From: an uncultured Prevotellaceae bacterium
GTDB lineage: Bacteria; Bacteroidota; Bacteroidia; Bacteroidales; Bacteroidaceae
Assembly (NCBI GenBank): GCA_900316645.1
Contig: ONDP01000017.1
Span: 1-58,178, forward strand
Direction of reading: 5' to 3'
Length of the DNA stretch: 58,178 nucleotides
The notes below the pieces were generated by a model. It saw only the letters and a program-made list of their open reading frames with translations, was not told the DNA's origin and ran no database searches. The position numbers and the translations under genes are program-made. How positions within the stretch are numbered: the stretch's first letter is position 1; each line of letters begins with the position of its first letter. Positions 43,617 through 51,970 of this stretch are shown here, in pieces.

Positions 43617-43647
43617 CCACAAATTATTTCTTTTTATTTAATTCGAT

Positions 43648-44316
43648 ATGAAAACTAAAATTATTTCTCTGTTACTTTGCGTAGGCATGCTCTTCGCTTG
43701 TAACAACACCCAGAAGGGTGCAGGAATCGGTGCCGGAGGCGGTGCTTTGTTAGGCGGTATTATTGGTGCTATTGCAGGAAACACAGCCGTTGGCGTAGCT
43801 GTCGGTGGTGCTGTTGGTGCTGGTGCAGGTGCTATTATCGGTAATAAGATGGATAAAGCAAAGAAGCAGGCACAGCAGGTTCAGAATGCACAGGTTGAAA
43901 CTGTAAAGGACACCAATGGTCTGGACGCTGTAAAGGTGACTTTCGATTCAGGTATTTTGTTTGCTACTGGTAAGGCAGACCTCAGCACCAGTGCTAAGAA
44001 CTCTTTGGCTGAGTTTGCTCGTGTACTCAACTCCAATCAGGATTGTGACGTAGCCATCATAGGTCATACCGACAATACTGGTACTGATGCTATTAACCAG
44101 CCATTGTCAGTTAATCGTGCCAATAGTGTGAGCAGTTATCTGCGTTCATGTGGTGTACAGAGCAAGCAGATTAAGAGTGTTGAAGGTCAGGGTTCAACCA
44201 ATCCTGTTGCCGACAACTCAACAGCTGCCGGACGTCAGCAGAACCGTCGTGTAGAGGTTTACATGTACGCCAGCAAGGAGATGATTCAGAAAGCTGAGGC
44301 AGGCACTCTCCAGTAA
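43648..44316 (+). CDS. OmpA-family lipoprotein with glycine zipper
   Basis: A 222-residue lipoprotein: signal peptide with lipobox FAC (Cys18), a glycine-zipper segment at about 25-67 (GAGIGAGGGALLGGIIGAI and VGGAVGAGAGAIIG) and an OmpA_C peptidoglycan-binding domain at about 95-210 with the core IIGHTDNTG and the ending QNRRVEVYM. It resembles the YiaD/Pal-like proteins that tie the outer membrane to peptidoglycan. It is fused into an operon with the glycosyltransferase mtgA through a TAATG stop/start overlap, a sensible pairing of wall-binding and wall-synthesis genes. Confidence 0.88.
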   Translation: MKTKIISLLLCVGMLFACNNTQKGAGIGAGGGALLGGIIGAIAGNTAVGVAVGGAVGAGAGAIIGNKMDKAKKQAQQVQNAQVETVKDTNGLDAVKVTFDSGILFATGKADLSTSAKNSLAEFARVLNSNQDCDVAIIGHTDNTGTDAINQPLSVNRANSVSSYLRSCGVQSKQIKSVEGQGSTNPVADNSTAAGRQQNRRVEVYMYASKEMIQKAEAGTLQ

Positions 44317-45008
44317 TGAAGGTTTTTCTTCATAAAATTAAGAGATTTATCATGTGGATAGTGGTGGCATTTTTTGCCTCCACTATCCTTTCTGTTGTAG
44401 TGTTGCGTTGGGTCCCTGTATGGTTCACCCCCCTGATGTTTATTCGCTTGGGACAGCAAATGTCCCAGGGGAGGGAATTAACGCTGCATCATCATTGGGT
44501 GCCTTATGACGAAATATCCCCATCGCTTTCGCTGGCTGTTATGGGAAGTGAAGATGCTCGTTTCTTAGAACATCACGGATTTGACTATAAGGCGATAGAA
44601 CATGCAGCCATTCGTAATCTGAAACATCCTGAGAAACGGAAACTGGGTGCATCTACCATTAGTCAGCAAACAGCCAAGAATGTTTTCTTGTGGCCTGGAC
44701 GCTCTTGGGTACGAAAAGGTTTTGAGGTCTATTTTACAGCGTTGATAGAACTCTTTTGGTCGAAACAGCGTATTATGGAGGTCTATCTTAACTCGATAGA
44801 GATGGGCGATGGTATCTATGGTGCCGATGCGGTGGCTGAGTGGCATTTCCATAAGACGGCATCAGGACTGACCAAAGCGGAGTGTGCTTTGATAGCTGCT
44901 ACACTTCCTAATCCTTTGCGTTATAATTCGGCCAAGCCCAGTGCCTATGTCTTAAAAAGACAAAAGCGCATCCTTCATGAGATGCGCTATGTGAAACCTT
45001 TACCGTAA
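44316..45008 (+). CDS. mtgA: Monofunctional peptidoglycan glycosyltransferase
   Basis: A 230-residue GT51 enzyme polymerising lipid II. One N-terminal membrane helix (residues ~12-30), then GT51 motifs: GSEDARFLEHHGFDYKAIE with the catalytic glutamate, GASTISQQTAKNVFLWPGRSW, and EVYFTALIELFWSKQRIMEVYLN. No transpeptidase domain follows, so it is the monofunctional type. It shares a TAATG junction with the OmpA lipoprotein. The last codons contain the hairpin that probably terminates pyrF on the opposite strand. Confidence 0.93.
   Translation: MKVFLHKIKRFIMWIVVAFFASTILSVVVLRWVPVWFTPLMFIRLGQQMSQGRELTLHHHWVPYDEISPSLSLAVMGSEDARFLEHHGFDYKAIEHAAIRNLKHPEKRKLGASTISQQTAKNVFLWPGRSWVRKGFEVYFTALIELFWSKQRIMEVYLNSIEMGDGIYGADAVAEWHFHKTASGLTKAECALIAATLPNPLRYNSAKPSAYVLKRQKRILHEMRYVKPLP
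44951..44988 (-). terminator. Terminator of pyrF operon inside mtgA coding end
   Basis: AGCGCATC (44965-44972) pairs with GATGCGCT (44981-44988); on the minus strand the T-rich TTTTGTCTTTTT follows. This places a pyrF terminator about 35-70 nt after the pyrF stop but within the mtgA gene, so the mtgA C terminus is constrained by it. Confidence 0.55.
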
Positions 45009-45020
45009 GAAAATCCCTTC

Positions 45021-45875
45021 TTACATTCTTTTCTTGATTTCTTCTGCCATTTGCTCTTGAAGTTCCTTTGCCTTTTGGGCTGCAACTTCTGCAAAATCCT
45101 CTCCGTTGCTGGCATAGATGATGCCACGTGAGGAGTTAACGAGCAGTCCGCAGTCTTTCGTCATACCATATTGGCAAACCTCTTGCAAACTGCCTCCTTG
45201 TGCACCGACACCGGGAACGAGCAGGAAATGGGTGGGGGCTACCTTACGGATGTCCTCAAACATACGACCCTGTGTAGCTCCGACAACATACATCATGTTT
45301 TCGTCGTTGCCCCACTGCTGACTCTTCTTCAGCACCTTTTCGAAGAGGCGCTCGCCCTGTGCATCCTCAGTCAACTGGAAATCGTACGAACCTTTATTTG
45401 AGTTTAATGCCAACAGGATGACCCACTTATCGTCATAACCGAGGAAAGGAGTGACCGAATCCTCACCCATATAGGGAGCAACGGTCAGCGCATCAACATC
45501 ATACTCCTCAAAGAATGTCTTGGCATACATCTTCGAAGTGTTGCCGATATCCCCACGTTTGGCATCAGCGATGATGAAGTGGTTGGGATACTCTTCCTTC
45601 AGATATTCCACAGTGGCTTCGAAAGCCAGAATGCCATCAACACCATACGCCTCATAGAATGCCATGTTTGGCTTGTAGGCTACACAATAGGGAGCTGTTG
45701 CATCGATAATGAGGGCGTTAAACTCGCAAAGGGCTCTGAAAATATAATCATCACCATCCTTTGCCTTAGCTTCGTCAATGATGCACTGAGGAATCTTGTT
45801 GATGTCTGTATCCAGACCTACGCAGAGAAACGACTGCTTCTCCTTGATTTGTTGTATAAGTTCTTTTCTATTCAT
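45021..45875 (-). CDS. pyrF: Orotidine 5'-phosphate decarboxylase (type 2)
   Basis: A 284-residue enzyme making UMP in pyrimidine synthesis. N-terminal [14 protein letters not shown], catalytic [12 protein letters not shown] (the D-x-K-x-x-D set) near residue 105, and C-terminal [11 protein letters not shown] with VNSSRGI match the longer type 2 PyrF family. It is 2 nt after a small membrane protein gene and in one operon with prfA. Confidence 0.93.
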   Translation of the reverse strand: MNRKELIQQIKEKQSFLCVGLDTDINKIPQCIIDEAKAKDGDDYIFRALCEFNALIIDATAPYCVAYKPNMAFYEAYGVDGILAFEATVEYLKEEYPNHFIIADAKRGDIGNTSKMYAKTFFEEYDVDALTVAPYMGEDSVTPFLGYDDKWVILLALNSNKGSYDFQLTEDAQGERLFEKVLKKSQQWGNDENMMYVVGATQGRMFEDIRKVAPTHFLLVPGVGAQGGSLQEVCQYGMTKDCGLLVNSSRGIIYASNGEDFAEVAAQKAKELQEQMAEEIKKRM

Positions 45876-45877
45876 AA

Positions 45878-46084
45878 TTATTTCTTAAAGTATAGATATA
45901 TTAAATAAAAGAAATAGACAATACCAAACCAGATTAAAAGAAACCCCCAACTTACCCAAATACTAGGTATCTCTTTGGCAAAATAATTTGAAGGAATAAT
46001 GCCAAAAGATGCGATGATGGCAGGCCACATCTGGTCTTTTCTCATTTCTTGGCGCATAGGTGCCCAAAATCTTTTCCAATCCAT
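45878..46084 (-). CDS. Small membrane protein of unknown function
   Basis: A 68-residue protein between prfA (12-nt gap) and pyrF (2-nt gap). A basic amphipathic N terminus ([20 protein letters not shown]) is followed by [13 protein letters not shown] and a strong membrane helix at about 43-66 ([22 protein letters not shown]) ending in KK. The tight operon spacing and coherent topology support a real gene. No family is recognised. Confidence 0.6.
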   Translation of the reverse strand: MDWKRFWAPMRQEMRKDQMWPAIIASFGIIPSNYFAKEIPSIWVSWGFLLIWFGIVYFFYLIYLYFKK

Positions 46085-46096
46085 ATTTTTATTTAT

Positions 46097-47206
46097 TTAG
46101 AGTTCTGTTTCTTTCATTCTTTCTGCATTCTCGGCAACGGTCAGTGCATCAATCATGGGCTGAATATCGCCACCGAGGAAACCCTGCAGATCGTGAGTGG
46201 TGTAGCCGATGCGATGATCTGTCACGCGTCCCTGAGGGAAATTGTAGGTACGAATTTTAGCTGAGCGGTCACCGGTCGAGACGAGCGTCTTGCGGCGCGA
46301 GGCTATATCGTCCATGTATTTCTGATGTTCCTTATCATATATAAAAGTGTACAGGCGCGAGAGTGCGCGTTCCTTATTTTTAGGTTGGTCACGCGTCTCC
46401 GTACATTCGATGAGGATTTCTTCTGTCTCACCAGTATTAGGATTCTTCCACATATAGCGCAGACGAACACCCGATTCCACTTTGTTCACGTTCTGACCAC
46501 CGGCACCACTTGAACGGAAGGTATCCCACTTGATTTCTCCCTCGTTGATGTGCACTTCAAACTTATCCGCCTCTGGCAATACGGCAACGGTGGCAGCCGA
46601 AGTATGCATACGCCCCTGTGTCTCTGTGGCAGGCACACGCTGTACACGGTGAACGCCCGATTCATACTTCAATGTACCATAGACGTCGGCACCGCTGACA
46701 GCAAAGTCGATTTCCTTGTAACCGCCGACAGCACCTTCCGACACACTGGTGATGGAGAGCTGCCATCCTTTCGAGTCACAATAACTTTTGTACATCTTGA
46801 ACAGATCGCCAGCAAACAGGCAAGCCTCGTCGCCACCGGTTCCTGCGCGTATCTCCATCTGTACATTCTTGGCATCCTCAGGGTCCTTGGGTATCAGGGC
46901 AATCTTGATTTCCTCCTCCAGCTTGGGTTGCAATGCCTCGTTCTCGGCAAGTTCCTCACGTGCCATCTCCTTCATCTCGGCATCATCCTCGTTGGCCAAA
47001 ATGTCCTTAGCCTCTTTGATACTGTTCAGACAGGCGATGTAACGCTTACGCGCATCCATGATATCGCCCAAGTCTTTGTATTCTTTAGTGAGTTTGACGA
47101 AACGATTTTGGTCGCCAATGACGCTTGGGTCAGTTATCAGGGTAGATACCTCCTCAAAGCGGGCCTCAAGCCCGTCCAGTTTCTGTAAAATACTGTTATT
47201 CTCCAT
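46097..47206 (-). CDS. prfA: Peptide chain release factor 1
   Basis: A 369-residue RF1 from ATG 47206 (MENNSILQKL). It has the stop-codon recognition motif P-A-T in RVPATETQGRMHTSA and the catalytic GGQ in SSGAGGQNVNKVESG. RF1 reads UAA and UAG, so a working copy here argues against UAG being a normal sense codon in this organism, relevant to the TAG in the di-haem gene. The -7 box ends only 9 nt before the ATG, giving an almost leaderless mRNA; a start at 47245 would lie upstream of the transcription start. Confidence 0.95.
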   Translation of the reverse strand: MENNSILQKLDGLEARFEEVSTLITDPSVIGDQNRFVKLTKEYKDLGDIMDARKRYIACLNSIKEAKDILANEDDAEMKEMAREELAENEALQPKLEEEIKIALIPKDPEDAKNVQMEIRAGTGGDEACLFAGDLFKMYKSYCDSKGWQLSITSVSEGAVGGYKEIDFAVSGADVYGTLKYESGVHRVQRVPATETQGRMHTSAATVAVLPEADKFEVHINEGEIKWDTFRSSGAGGQNVNKVESGVRLRYMWKNPNTGETEEILIECTETRDQPKNKERALSRLYTFIYDKEHQKYMDDIASRRKTLVSTGDRSAKIRTYNFPQGRVTDHRIGYTTHDLQGFLGGDIQPMIDALTVAENAERMKETEL

Positions 47207-47213
47207 ATTGTGT

Positions 47214-47282
47214 GCAAAGGTACGAATAAGTGAGCAGAAATCCAAAAGAATTTTAAGATTTCTCGAACGTTAGTACCTTTGG
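47214..47282 (-). promoter_or_regulatory. Promoter-bearing inverted-repeat element at prfA
   Basis: Minus-strand TTG (47245-47243), 20 nt, TACCTTTG (47222-47215). The spacer ends CTCACTTATTCG. The element is bounded by CAAAGGTAC and GTACCTTTGG, so the outer ends are inverted and the right end could be a -7 box for the plus strand, facing the palindrome array and no gene. Confidence 0.75.
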
Positions 47283-47316
47283 CTTCATGACCTCTTATTA
47301 CAATCCTGGTACGTGT

Positions 47317-47434
47317 CACATATGTCCATCGCCCCACGAACATATGTCCATCGCCCCACGAACATATGTTCATTGCCCTACGAACATATGTTCATTGCCC
47401 CACGAACATATGTCCATTGCCCCGCGAACATATT
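47317..47434. repeat. AACATATGTT palindrome array, 22-bp period
   Basis: CATATG cores at 47319, 47341, 47363, 47385 and 47407 plus a partial core at 47429 are spaced exactly 22 bp. The units are 10-bp palindromes AACATATGTT (or one-end variants ...GTCC) with 12-nt C-rich spacers such as CATTGCCCCACG. The array ends at the stop codon of trmH-like gene and separates it from prfA. Confidence 0.9.
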
Positions 47435-48224
47435 ACACTAGTTCCCAAAAGGCTACGGCAGAGGCTGCTGCGACGTTTAGGGAGTCGACACCATGGGCCA
47501 TTGGGATGCGTACGACATAGTCTGCAGCGGCGATGGTGGATGGAGCAAGACCGTCGCCTTCCGTTCCCATGATGATGGCCAGACGCTCTTCTGCTTTTAG
47601 AATTGGTGAATCGAGTGGGATGGAGTTGTCGGTCAATGCCATAGCTACCGTCTTGAATCCAATGTCGTGCAGTTGGTTGATGTCTTCAATCCAGGTCCAT
47701 GGAACAAGGAAGACTGAGCCCATCGATACTCTGACGGATCTACGGTTCAATGGGTCGCACGAACTGGTGGTCAGTAATACTGCATCGATGCCCAGTGCTG
47801 CTGCTGAACGGAAGATGGCTCCGATGTTGGTGGTGTCAACTACGCCGTCAATGACAACAATGCGTCGGGCACCAGCACAGATGTCTGTAAGACGTTGTGG
47901 GGCAGGGCGCCTCATGGCACACAGCACCCCTCGGGTTAGTGTATAACCGGTCAGTGTCGCCAGCAGTTCGCGACAGCCCGTAAAAATGGGAATGTCTCCG
48001 CATCGCCCGATGATGTCGGAGGCATCCCCTTCTATATGTTTCTGTTCACAAAGCAATGCAACAGGACTGTATCCTGCATCCAGTGCTACCCGGATTACTT
48101 TCGGACTCTCCACGATAAAGATTCCCTTCTCAGGTTCCTTCCGGTTGCGCAACTGGGCTTCCGTCAGCGAACTGAAAATCTCTACCCCGGAATGGGCCAG
48201 GTCAGTAATCTCGATGACAGGCAT
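47433..48224 (-). CDS. TrmH/SpoU family RNA 2'-O-methyltransferase
   Basis: A 263-residue SPOUT methyltransferase using AdoMet on tRNA or rRNA ribose. N-terminal substrate-binding domain (about 1-100), then a knot domain with motif 1 VVDTTNIGAIFRSAAALGID, motif 2 IIMGTEGDGLAP and motif 3 IPMAHGVDSLNVAAASAVAF. The target nucleotide is not predictable. It is last in the eight-gene phoH run, 2 nt after purM. Its stop codon lies in the final, degenerate unit of the 22-bp array, so the array adjoins the reading frame directly. Confidence 0.88.
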   Translation of the reverse strand: MPVIEITDLAHSGVEIFSSLTEAQLRNRKEPEKGIFIVESPKVIRVALDAGYSPVALLCEQKHIEGDASDIIGRCGDIPIFTGCRELLATLTGYTLTRGVLCAMRRPAPQRLTDICAGARRIVVIDGVVDTTNIGAIFRSAAALGIDAVLLTTSSCDPLNRRSVRVSMGSVFLVPWTWIEDINQLHDIGFKTVAMALTDNSIPLDSPILKAEERLAIIMGTEGDGLAPSTIAAADYVVRIPMAHGVDSLNVAAASAVAFWELV

Positions 48225-48226
48225 TG

Positions 48227-49393
48227 CTAATAATCAAAAGTACCGAATTCGCTCTGGATGGTGAGACTCTTCTTTCCTTCTTCGATATGTCCGACTACTT
48301 GGGCGTCGATATGGAACGATTTAGAGATTTCTATTACCTTCTCAGCTACTTCAGGACGTACATAAATCTCCATGCGGTGACCCATGTTGAACACCTGGTA
48401 CATCTCTTTCCAGTCAGTTCCCGAGCACTCATGTATAGCACGGAAGAGTGGGGGCACAGGGAACATATTGTCCTTGACGACACGGCAGTTGTCGCTGACG
48501 AAGTGGAGCACCTTGGTCTGAGCACCGCCAGTGCAGTGCACCATACCATGAATCTCAGGACGCAACTCGTCCAGCAGTCTCTTGATGACAGGTGCATAAG
48601 TGCGGGTAGGCGAGAGCACCAACTGTCCGGCATCCACGGGAGAGCCTTCAACAGCATCAGTCAGTTTGTACTTACCACTGTAAACCAAGTCATTGGGTAC
48701 TGCATGGTCAAAACTCTCAGGATATTTCTCTGCGAGATATTTGGCAAAGACATCATGACGGGCAGAGGTCAGTCCGTTGCTGCCCATACCGCCATTATAG
48801 CGTTTCTCGTATGTTGCCTGACCTGTAGATGAGAGTCCAACAATGACATCACCGGGACGAATGTTGGCATTGTCAATCACGTCACTGCGCTTCATGCGAC
48901 AAGTAACTGTGCTGTCAACAATGATGGTACGAACCAAATCGCCGACATCAGCAGTCTCGCCACCGGTAGGCCAGATACCAATACCCATTTCACGGAGTTC
49001 TGCCAGCAATTCGTCTGTACCGTTGATGATAGCGGAAATCACTTCACCAGGCACCAGCATCTTGTTGCGCCCAATAGTACTGCTGACGAGAATATTATCA
49101 ACAGCTCCCACGCATAGCAGATCGTCGGTATTCATGACAATGGCATCTTGGGCAATACCTTTCCATACGGACAGGTCGCCCGTCTCTTTCCAGTACATAT
49201 ACGCCAAACTCGACTTAGTACCGGCACCGTCGGCATGCATGATGTTGCAATACTCCGGATCGCCGCCTAAAATGTCAGGAATGATTTTGCAGAATGCTTG
49301 AGGGAATAGTCCCTTGTCAATGTTCTTGATGGCTGCGTGGACATCCTCCTTAGCGGCACTGACGCCACGTTGCATATAACGGTTGTTACTCAT
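48227..49393 (-). CDS. purM: AIR synthase (phosphoribosylaminoimidazole synthetase)
   Basis: A 388-residue purine-synthesis enzyme that closes the imidazole ring with ATP. Signs are YCNIMHADGAGTKSSLA, DAIVMNTDDLLCVGA, GIWPTGGETADVGDLV, GDVIVGLSSTGQATYEKRYNG and FNMGHRMEIYV, matching PurM in a longer Bacteroidetes form (typical PurM is ~345). It is 5 nt after lemA. purC of the same pathway is in the same run. Confidence 0.9.
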   Translation of the reverse strand: MSNNRYMQRGVSAAKEDVHAAIKNIDKGLFPQAFCKIIPDILGGDPEYCNIMHADGAGTKSSLAYMYWKETGDLSVWKGIAQDAIVMNTDDLLCVGAVDNILVSSTIGRNKMLVPGEVISAIINGTDELLAELREMGIGIWPTGGETADVGDLVRTIIVDSTVTCRMKRSDVIDNANIRPGDVIVGLSSTGQATYEKRYNGGMGSNGLTSARHDVFAKYLAEKYPESFDHAVPNDLVYSGKYKLTDAVEGSPVDAGQLVLSPTRTYAPVIKRLLDELRPEIHGMVHCTGGAQTKVLHFVSDNCRVVKDNMFPVPPLFRAIHECSGTDWKEMYQVFNMGHRMEIYVRPEVAEKVIEISKSFHIDAQVVGHIEEGKKSLTIQSEFGTFDY

Positions 49394-49398
49394 AACAA

Positions 49399-49986
49399 TT
49401 AGAATTTTACTTGTGGTGCTTTCTCTGCTCCTGCTTCAGCCTCGAACTTGGTCATCTGGTGGAAACCGAAGATGCCGGCAAAGATGTTCTTGGGGAATGA
49501 GCGAATCTCTACATTATAAGTCTGTACTGCTTTGTTGAAGGCATTACGAGCCTCGTTGATACGATTCTCAGTGCCTTCCAACTGAACCTGCAGGTCGCGG
49601 AAATTCTCGTTAGCTTTCAAGTCGGGGTAATTCTCCTGAATGGCAATCAGTCTGCCCAGCGCACTTCCCAGTTCGCCTTGTGCCTGCTGGAATTCCTTCA
49701 GTTTCTCGGGGGTCAGGTTTTCGGTGTCCAGATTAATCGAGGTGGCCTTTGTACGAGCATTGACCACATCCTCCAAGGTCTGCTTCTCGTGGGCAGCATA
49801 TCCTTTGACCGTTTCCACAAGATTAGGAATCAGGTCGGCACGACGCTGATAAGTTGACTGAACATTGGCCAGTGCAGTAGTAGCCTGCTCTTGTACGCCA
49901 ATCATCGAATTGTAAGCACTTGCAGCCCATGCACCAACGATAACAACGACTGCGATAATTGCGATAAGTCCTTTACTGATTTTCAT
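49399..49986 (-). CDS. LemA family membrane protein
   Basis: A 195-residue protein with one N-terminal membrane helix (ISKGLIAIIAVVVIVGAWAA) followed by helical LemA landmarks YNSMIGVQEQATTALANVQS, YQRRADLIPNLVETVKGYAAHE and NFRDLQVQLEGTENRINEAR. The function of the family is not known, but it often occurs with TPM-domain proteins, as here (36-nt gap to the upstream TPM gene). Confidence 0.9.
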   Translation of the reverse strand: MKISKGLIAIIAVVVIVGAWAASAYNSMIGVQEQATTALANVQSTYQRRADLIPNLVETVKGYAAHEKQTLEDVVNARTKATSINLDTENLTPEKLKEFQQAQGELGSALGRLIAIQENYPDLKANENFRDLQVQLEGTENRINEARNAFNKAVQTYNVEIRSFPKNIFAGIFGFHQMTKFEAEAGAEKAPQVKF

Positions 49987-50022
49987 AATGATAATATTTT
50001 AATATGTTGTTTTTTTACTCTG

Positions 50023-51201
50023 TTACCACCTCGACGTGGCTCCACCGCCTCCGAAGCTGCCGCCTCCGAAACTGCCACCGCTGAAGCCTCCGCCTCCCCA
50101 TGAACTGCCACCGCTTCGTCCGCCTCCCCAAGAGCCGCCTCCGCCGCTATAGGTTTCTTCATAGAACGGATTGGAACGGATAGAAGCCATGCTCAGCACA
50201 GCTATCCATTGGTATTTGTTGTTGAGTCTAAGGAAGAATAGTGCCCAGGCGATGAAAAAGAGGAAATATAACCCTATGGTGGAGGCTATCTCATCGTCAA
50301 TTTCGTCGCTTTTGCTCGACAACTCCGTCATCTCAGGCAGTGTTTTTTTCTGCATGGTGGCATAAATAGCCTCAGTCAGGTAGAGCATACCGCTGTCAGG
50401 CATTTCGGCACGCATAGCCGGAACAACGTATTCCTGCTGAAGACGTCGGCATTCAACATCAGTCAGATCGCCTTCCAAACTTCTGCCTGGCGACATGTTG
50501 ATGCTATGGTCAAGATAGCCGACCACCACCATCAGTCCACGGTCATTTCTGCCTACACCATATTTATTTCCGACATCCTGGGCAAAACGGAAGGGGTCGT
50601 CGTTCTCAATGTGATTGACAATAATGACAACCGACTCAATGCCTAATTCCGTATCCAGGCGTTTCAGGGTGATATTCATCTGGTCAACCGTGTTCTGCGA
50701 TAGGATATGGTCGGGATTGGACACATACTGATTGGCATCCTGCAAGTGGGGAATGGGAATTGTTTCCGCATTCCAGTATTTCTCATCAGTAGTGTTGGCA
50801 ATAGACGAAACAGGGGCTTCTTCGTCAGGTAAGGAAAAGGAACAGCAGAAGAAGGCAACAGTCAGTCCTATAAAGAAAATCCAGCCCCAGGCTTGTCTGG
50901 CTTTACACCATGAAGGGTTCATTTTCTCCCATGTGGAGATAATCCTCCGGCGCTCACTATGATACTGACGCGCCAGACTCTGATAGGTCTTGGAGTATTG
51001 CCGCTTCGTACCAATCTTGTCGTGCTTGTACTTCTTTTCCAAGTCACCGATGGCTGCATTATACTGTTCTGTCAGGTCTTTGACATCCATCGTTTTCTGC
51101 ATCAATGCCGTATATGGTGTGTAATCCCATCTGCGTGTCACAGAGAAACCACCTACCAGCAGACAGGCTATGAATCCGAGGAAATAGATGAATGTCGTCA
51201 T
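50023..51201 (-). CDS. TPM-domain (YgcG-like) membrane protein with Gly-rich tail
   Basis: A 392-residue protein. Membrane helices are at about 3-20, 125-142 and 318-335. Between the last two lies the TPM domain (about 160-310) with the typical VSNPDHILSQNTVDQMN, SVVIIVNHIENDDPFRFAQDVGNKYGVG and GLMVVVGYLDHSINMSPGRSLEG (each part cited separately). The C terminus is a low-complexity glycine/serine/tryptophan/phenylalanine tail (GGSWGGGRSGGSSWGGGG), common in this family. TPM domains occur with LemA and in photosystem repair proteins; no catalytic role is proven here. In the phoH-trmH run. Confidence 0.85.
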   Translation of the reverse strand: MTTFIYFLGFIACLLVGGFSVTRRWDYTPYTALMQKTMDVKDLTEQYNAAIGDLEKKYKHDKIGTKRQYSKTYQSLARQYHSERRRIISTWEKMNPSWCKARQAWGWIFFIGLTVAFFCCSFSLPDEEAPVSSIANTTDEKYWNAETIPIPHLQDANQYVSNPDHILSQNTVDQMNITLKRLDTELGIESVVIIVNHIENDDPFRFAQDVGNKYGVGRNDRGLMVVVGYLDHSINMSPGRSLEGDLTDVECRRLQQEYVVPAMRAEMPDSGMLYLTEAIYATMQKKTLPEMTELSSKSDEIDDEIASTIGLYFLFFIAWALFFLRLNNKYQWIAVLSMASIRSNPFYEETYSGGGGSWGGGRSGGSSWGGGGFSGGSFGGGSFGGGGATSRW

Positions 51202-51210
51202 GTCTTTATC

Positions 51211-51957
51211 TTATATTTCGTGCCAGAATTCCCATGAGGCAAAAGCCTGTAAGAGCAACATCTCCAGTCCGTTCTTCACGTTAGCCCCATATTCTGCTCC
51301 ACGTTTCATGAAGAGTGTCTCGTCAGGGTTATAAATAAGGTCATAGAGAATTGTGTGCGAGTCCATTGCTTCGTAAGGCAGGTCAGGACAGTACTCCGTT
51401 TTAGGATACATCCCTACCGGTGTGCAATTCACAATGACATTATATTCCTTAACGATTTCAGGCGTGATGTTCTTGTATTGTATGGTTTCAGGGCGTTCAT
51501 ATCGGCTGACGAACACCGTTTCGAGTCCGAGGTTGCGCAATCCGTAGTCAATAGCCTTTGACGCTCCGCCAGTGCCAAGAATCAGTGCCTTGTGGTGCCA
51601 TTTCTTGTCGAGCATCGGTTCTATGCTCTTGGTGAATCCGATGACGTCGGAGTTATACCCCTTCAAGATGGTTTTGTTGCCACGATGGGTAATGCGAATC
51701 ACATTCACTGCTCCAATGGCTCTTGCCTCTGGTGCAATACTGTCCAGGAAAGGCAACACTTTTTCCTTGTAGGGGATGGTCACATTAAGTCCTTTCAGTT
51801 CGGGGTTAGAACTGAGCACTTCGGGCAGTGCGTCGATGTTGGGAATCTCGTAATTCTCGTACACCGCGTCAATATTCTCGTCCTGGAACCTCTGATTGAA
51901 GTAACTGATGGAGAATGAGTGCCCGAGTGGGTATCCGATTAATCCGTACTTGTCCAT
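51211..51957 (-). CDS. aroE: Shikimate dehydrogenase
   Basis: A 248-residue enzyme (ATG 51957, MDKYGLIGYPLGHSFS) reducing 3-dehydroshikimate to shikimate with NADPH. Substrate-site S-x-S is in GHSFSISYF, the catalytic lysine in LNVTIPYKE and aspartate in GYNSDVIGF, and the NADP loop GTGGASKAIDYGL near residue 124. Short for the family (usually ~270-280) but without missing motifs. Longer starts up to 52032 would run back through the ubiE end and are rejected; the 13-nt gap to ubiE suits an operon. Confidence 0.9.
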   Translation of the reverse strand: MDKYGLIGYPLGHSFSISYFNQRFQDENIDAVYENYEIPNIDALPEVLSSNPELKGLNVTIPYKEKVLPFLDSIAPEARAIGAVNVIRITHRGNKTILKGYNSDVIGFTKSIEPMLDKKWHHKALILGTGGASKAIDYGLRNLGLETVFVSRYERPETIQYKNITPEIVKEYNVIVNCTPVGMYPKTEYCPDLPYEAMDSHTILYDLIYNPDETLFMKRGAEYGANVKNGLEMLLLQAFASWEFWHEI

Positions 51958-51970
51958 AATTTCTTTTCCT

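Noticed and set aside
46550-47188. Plus-strand open frame opposite prfA
   Set aside because: The opposite strand encodes a clear RF1 with GGQ and PAT motifs.
47287-47520. Open frame with repeating HEHMSIAPRTY-like peptide
   Set aside because: It is the translation of the 22-bp palindrome array and then runs antisense into the trmH-like gene; no ribosome site or family.
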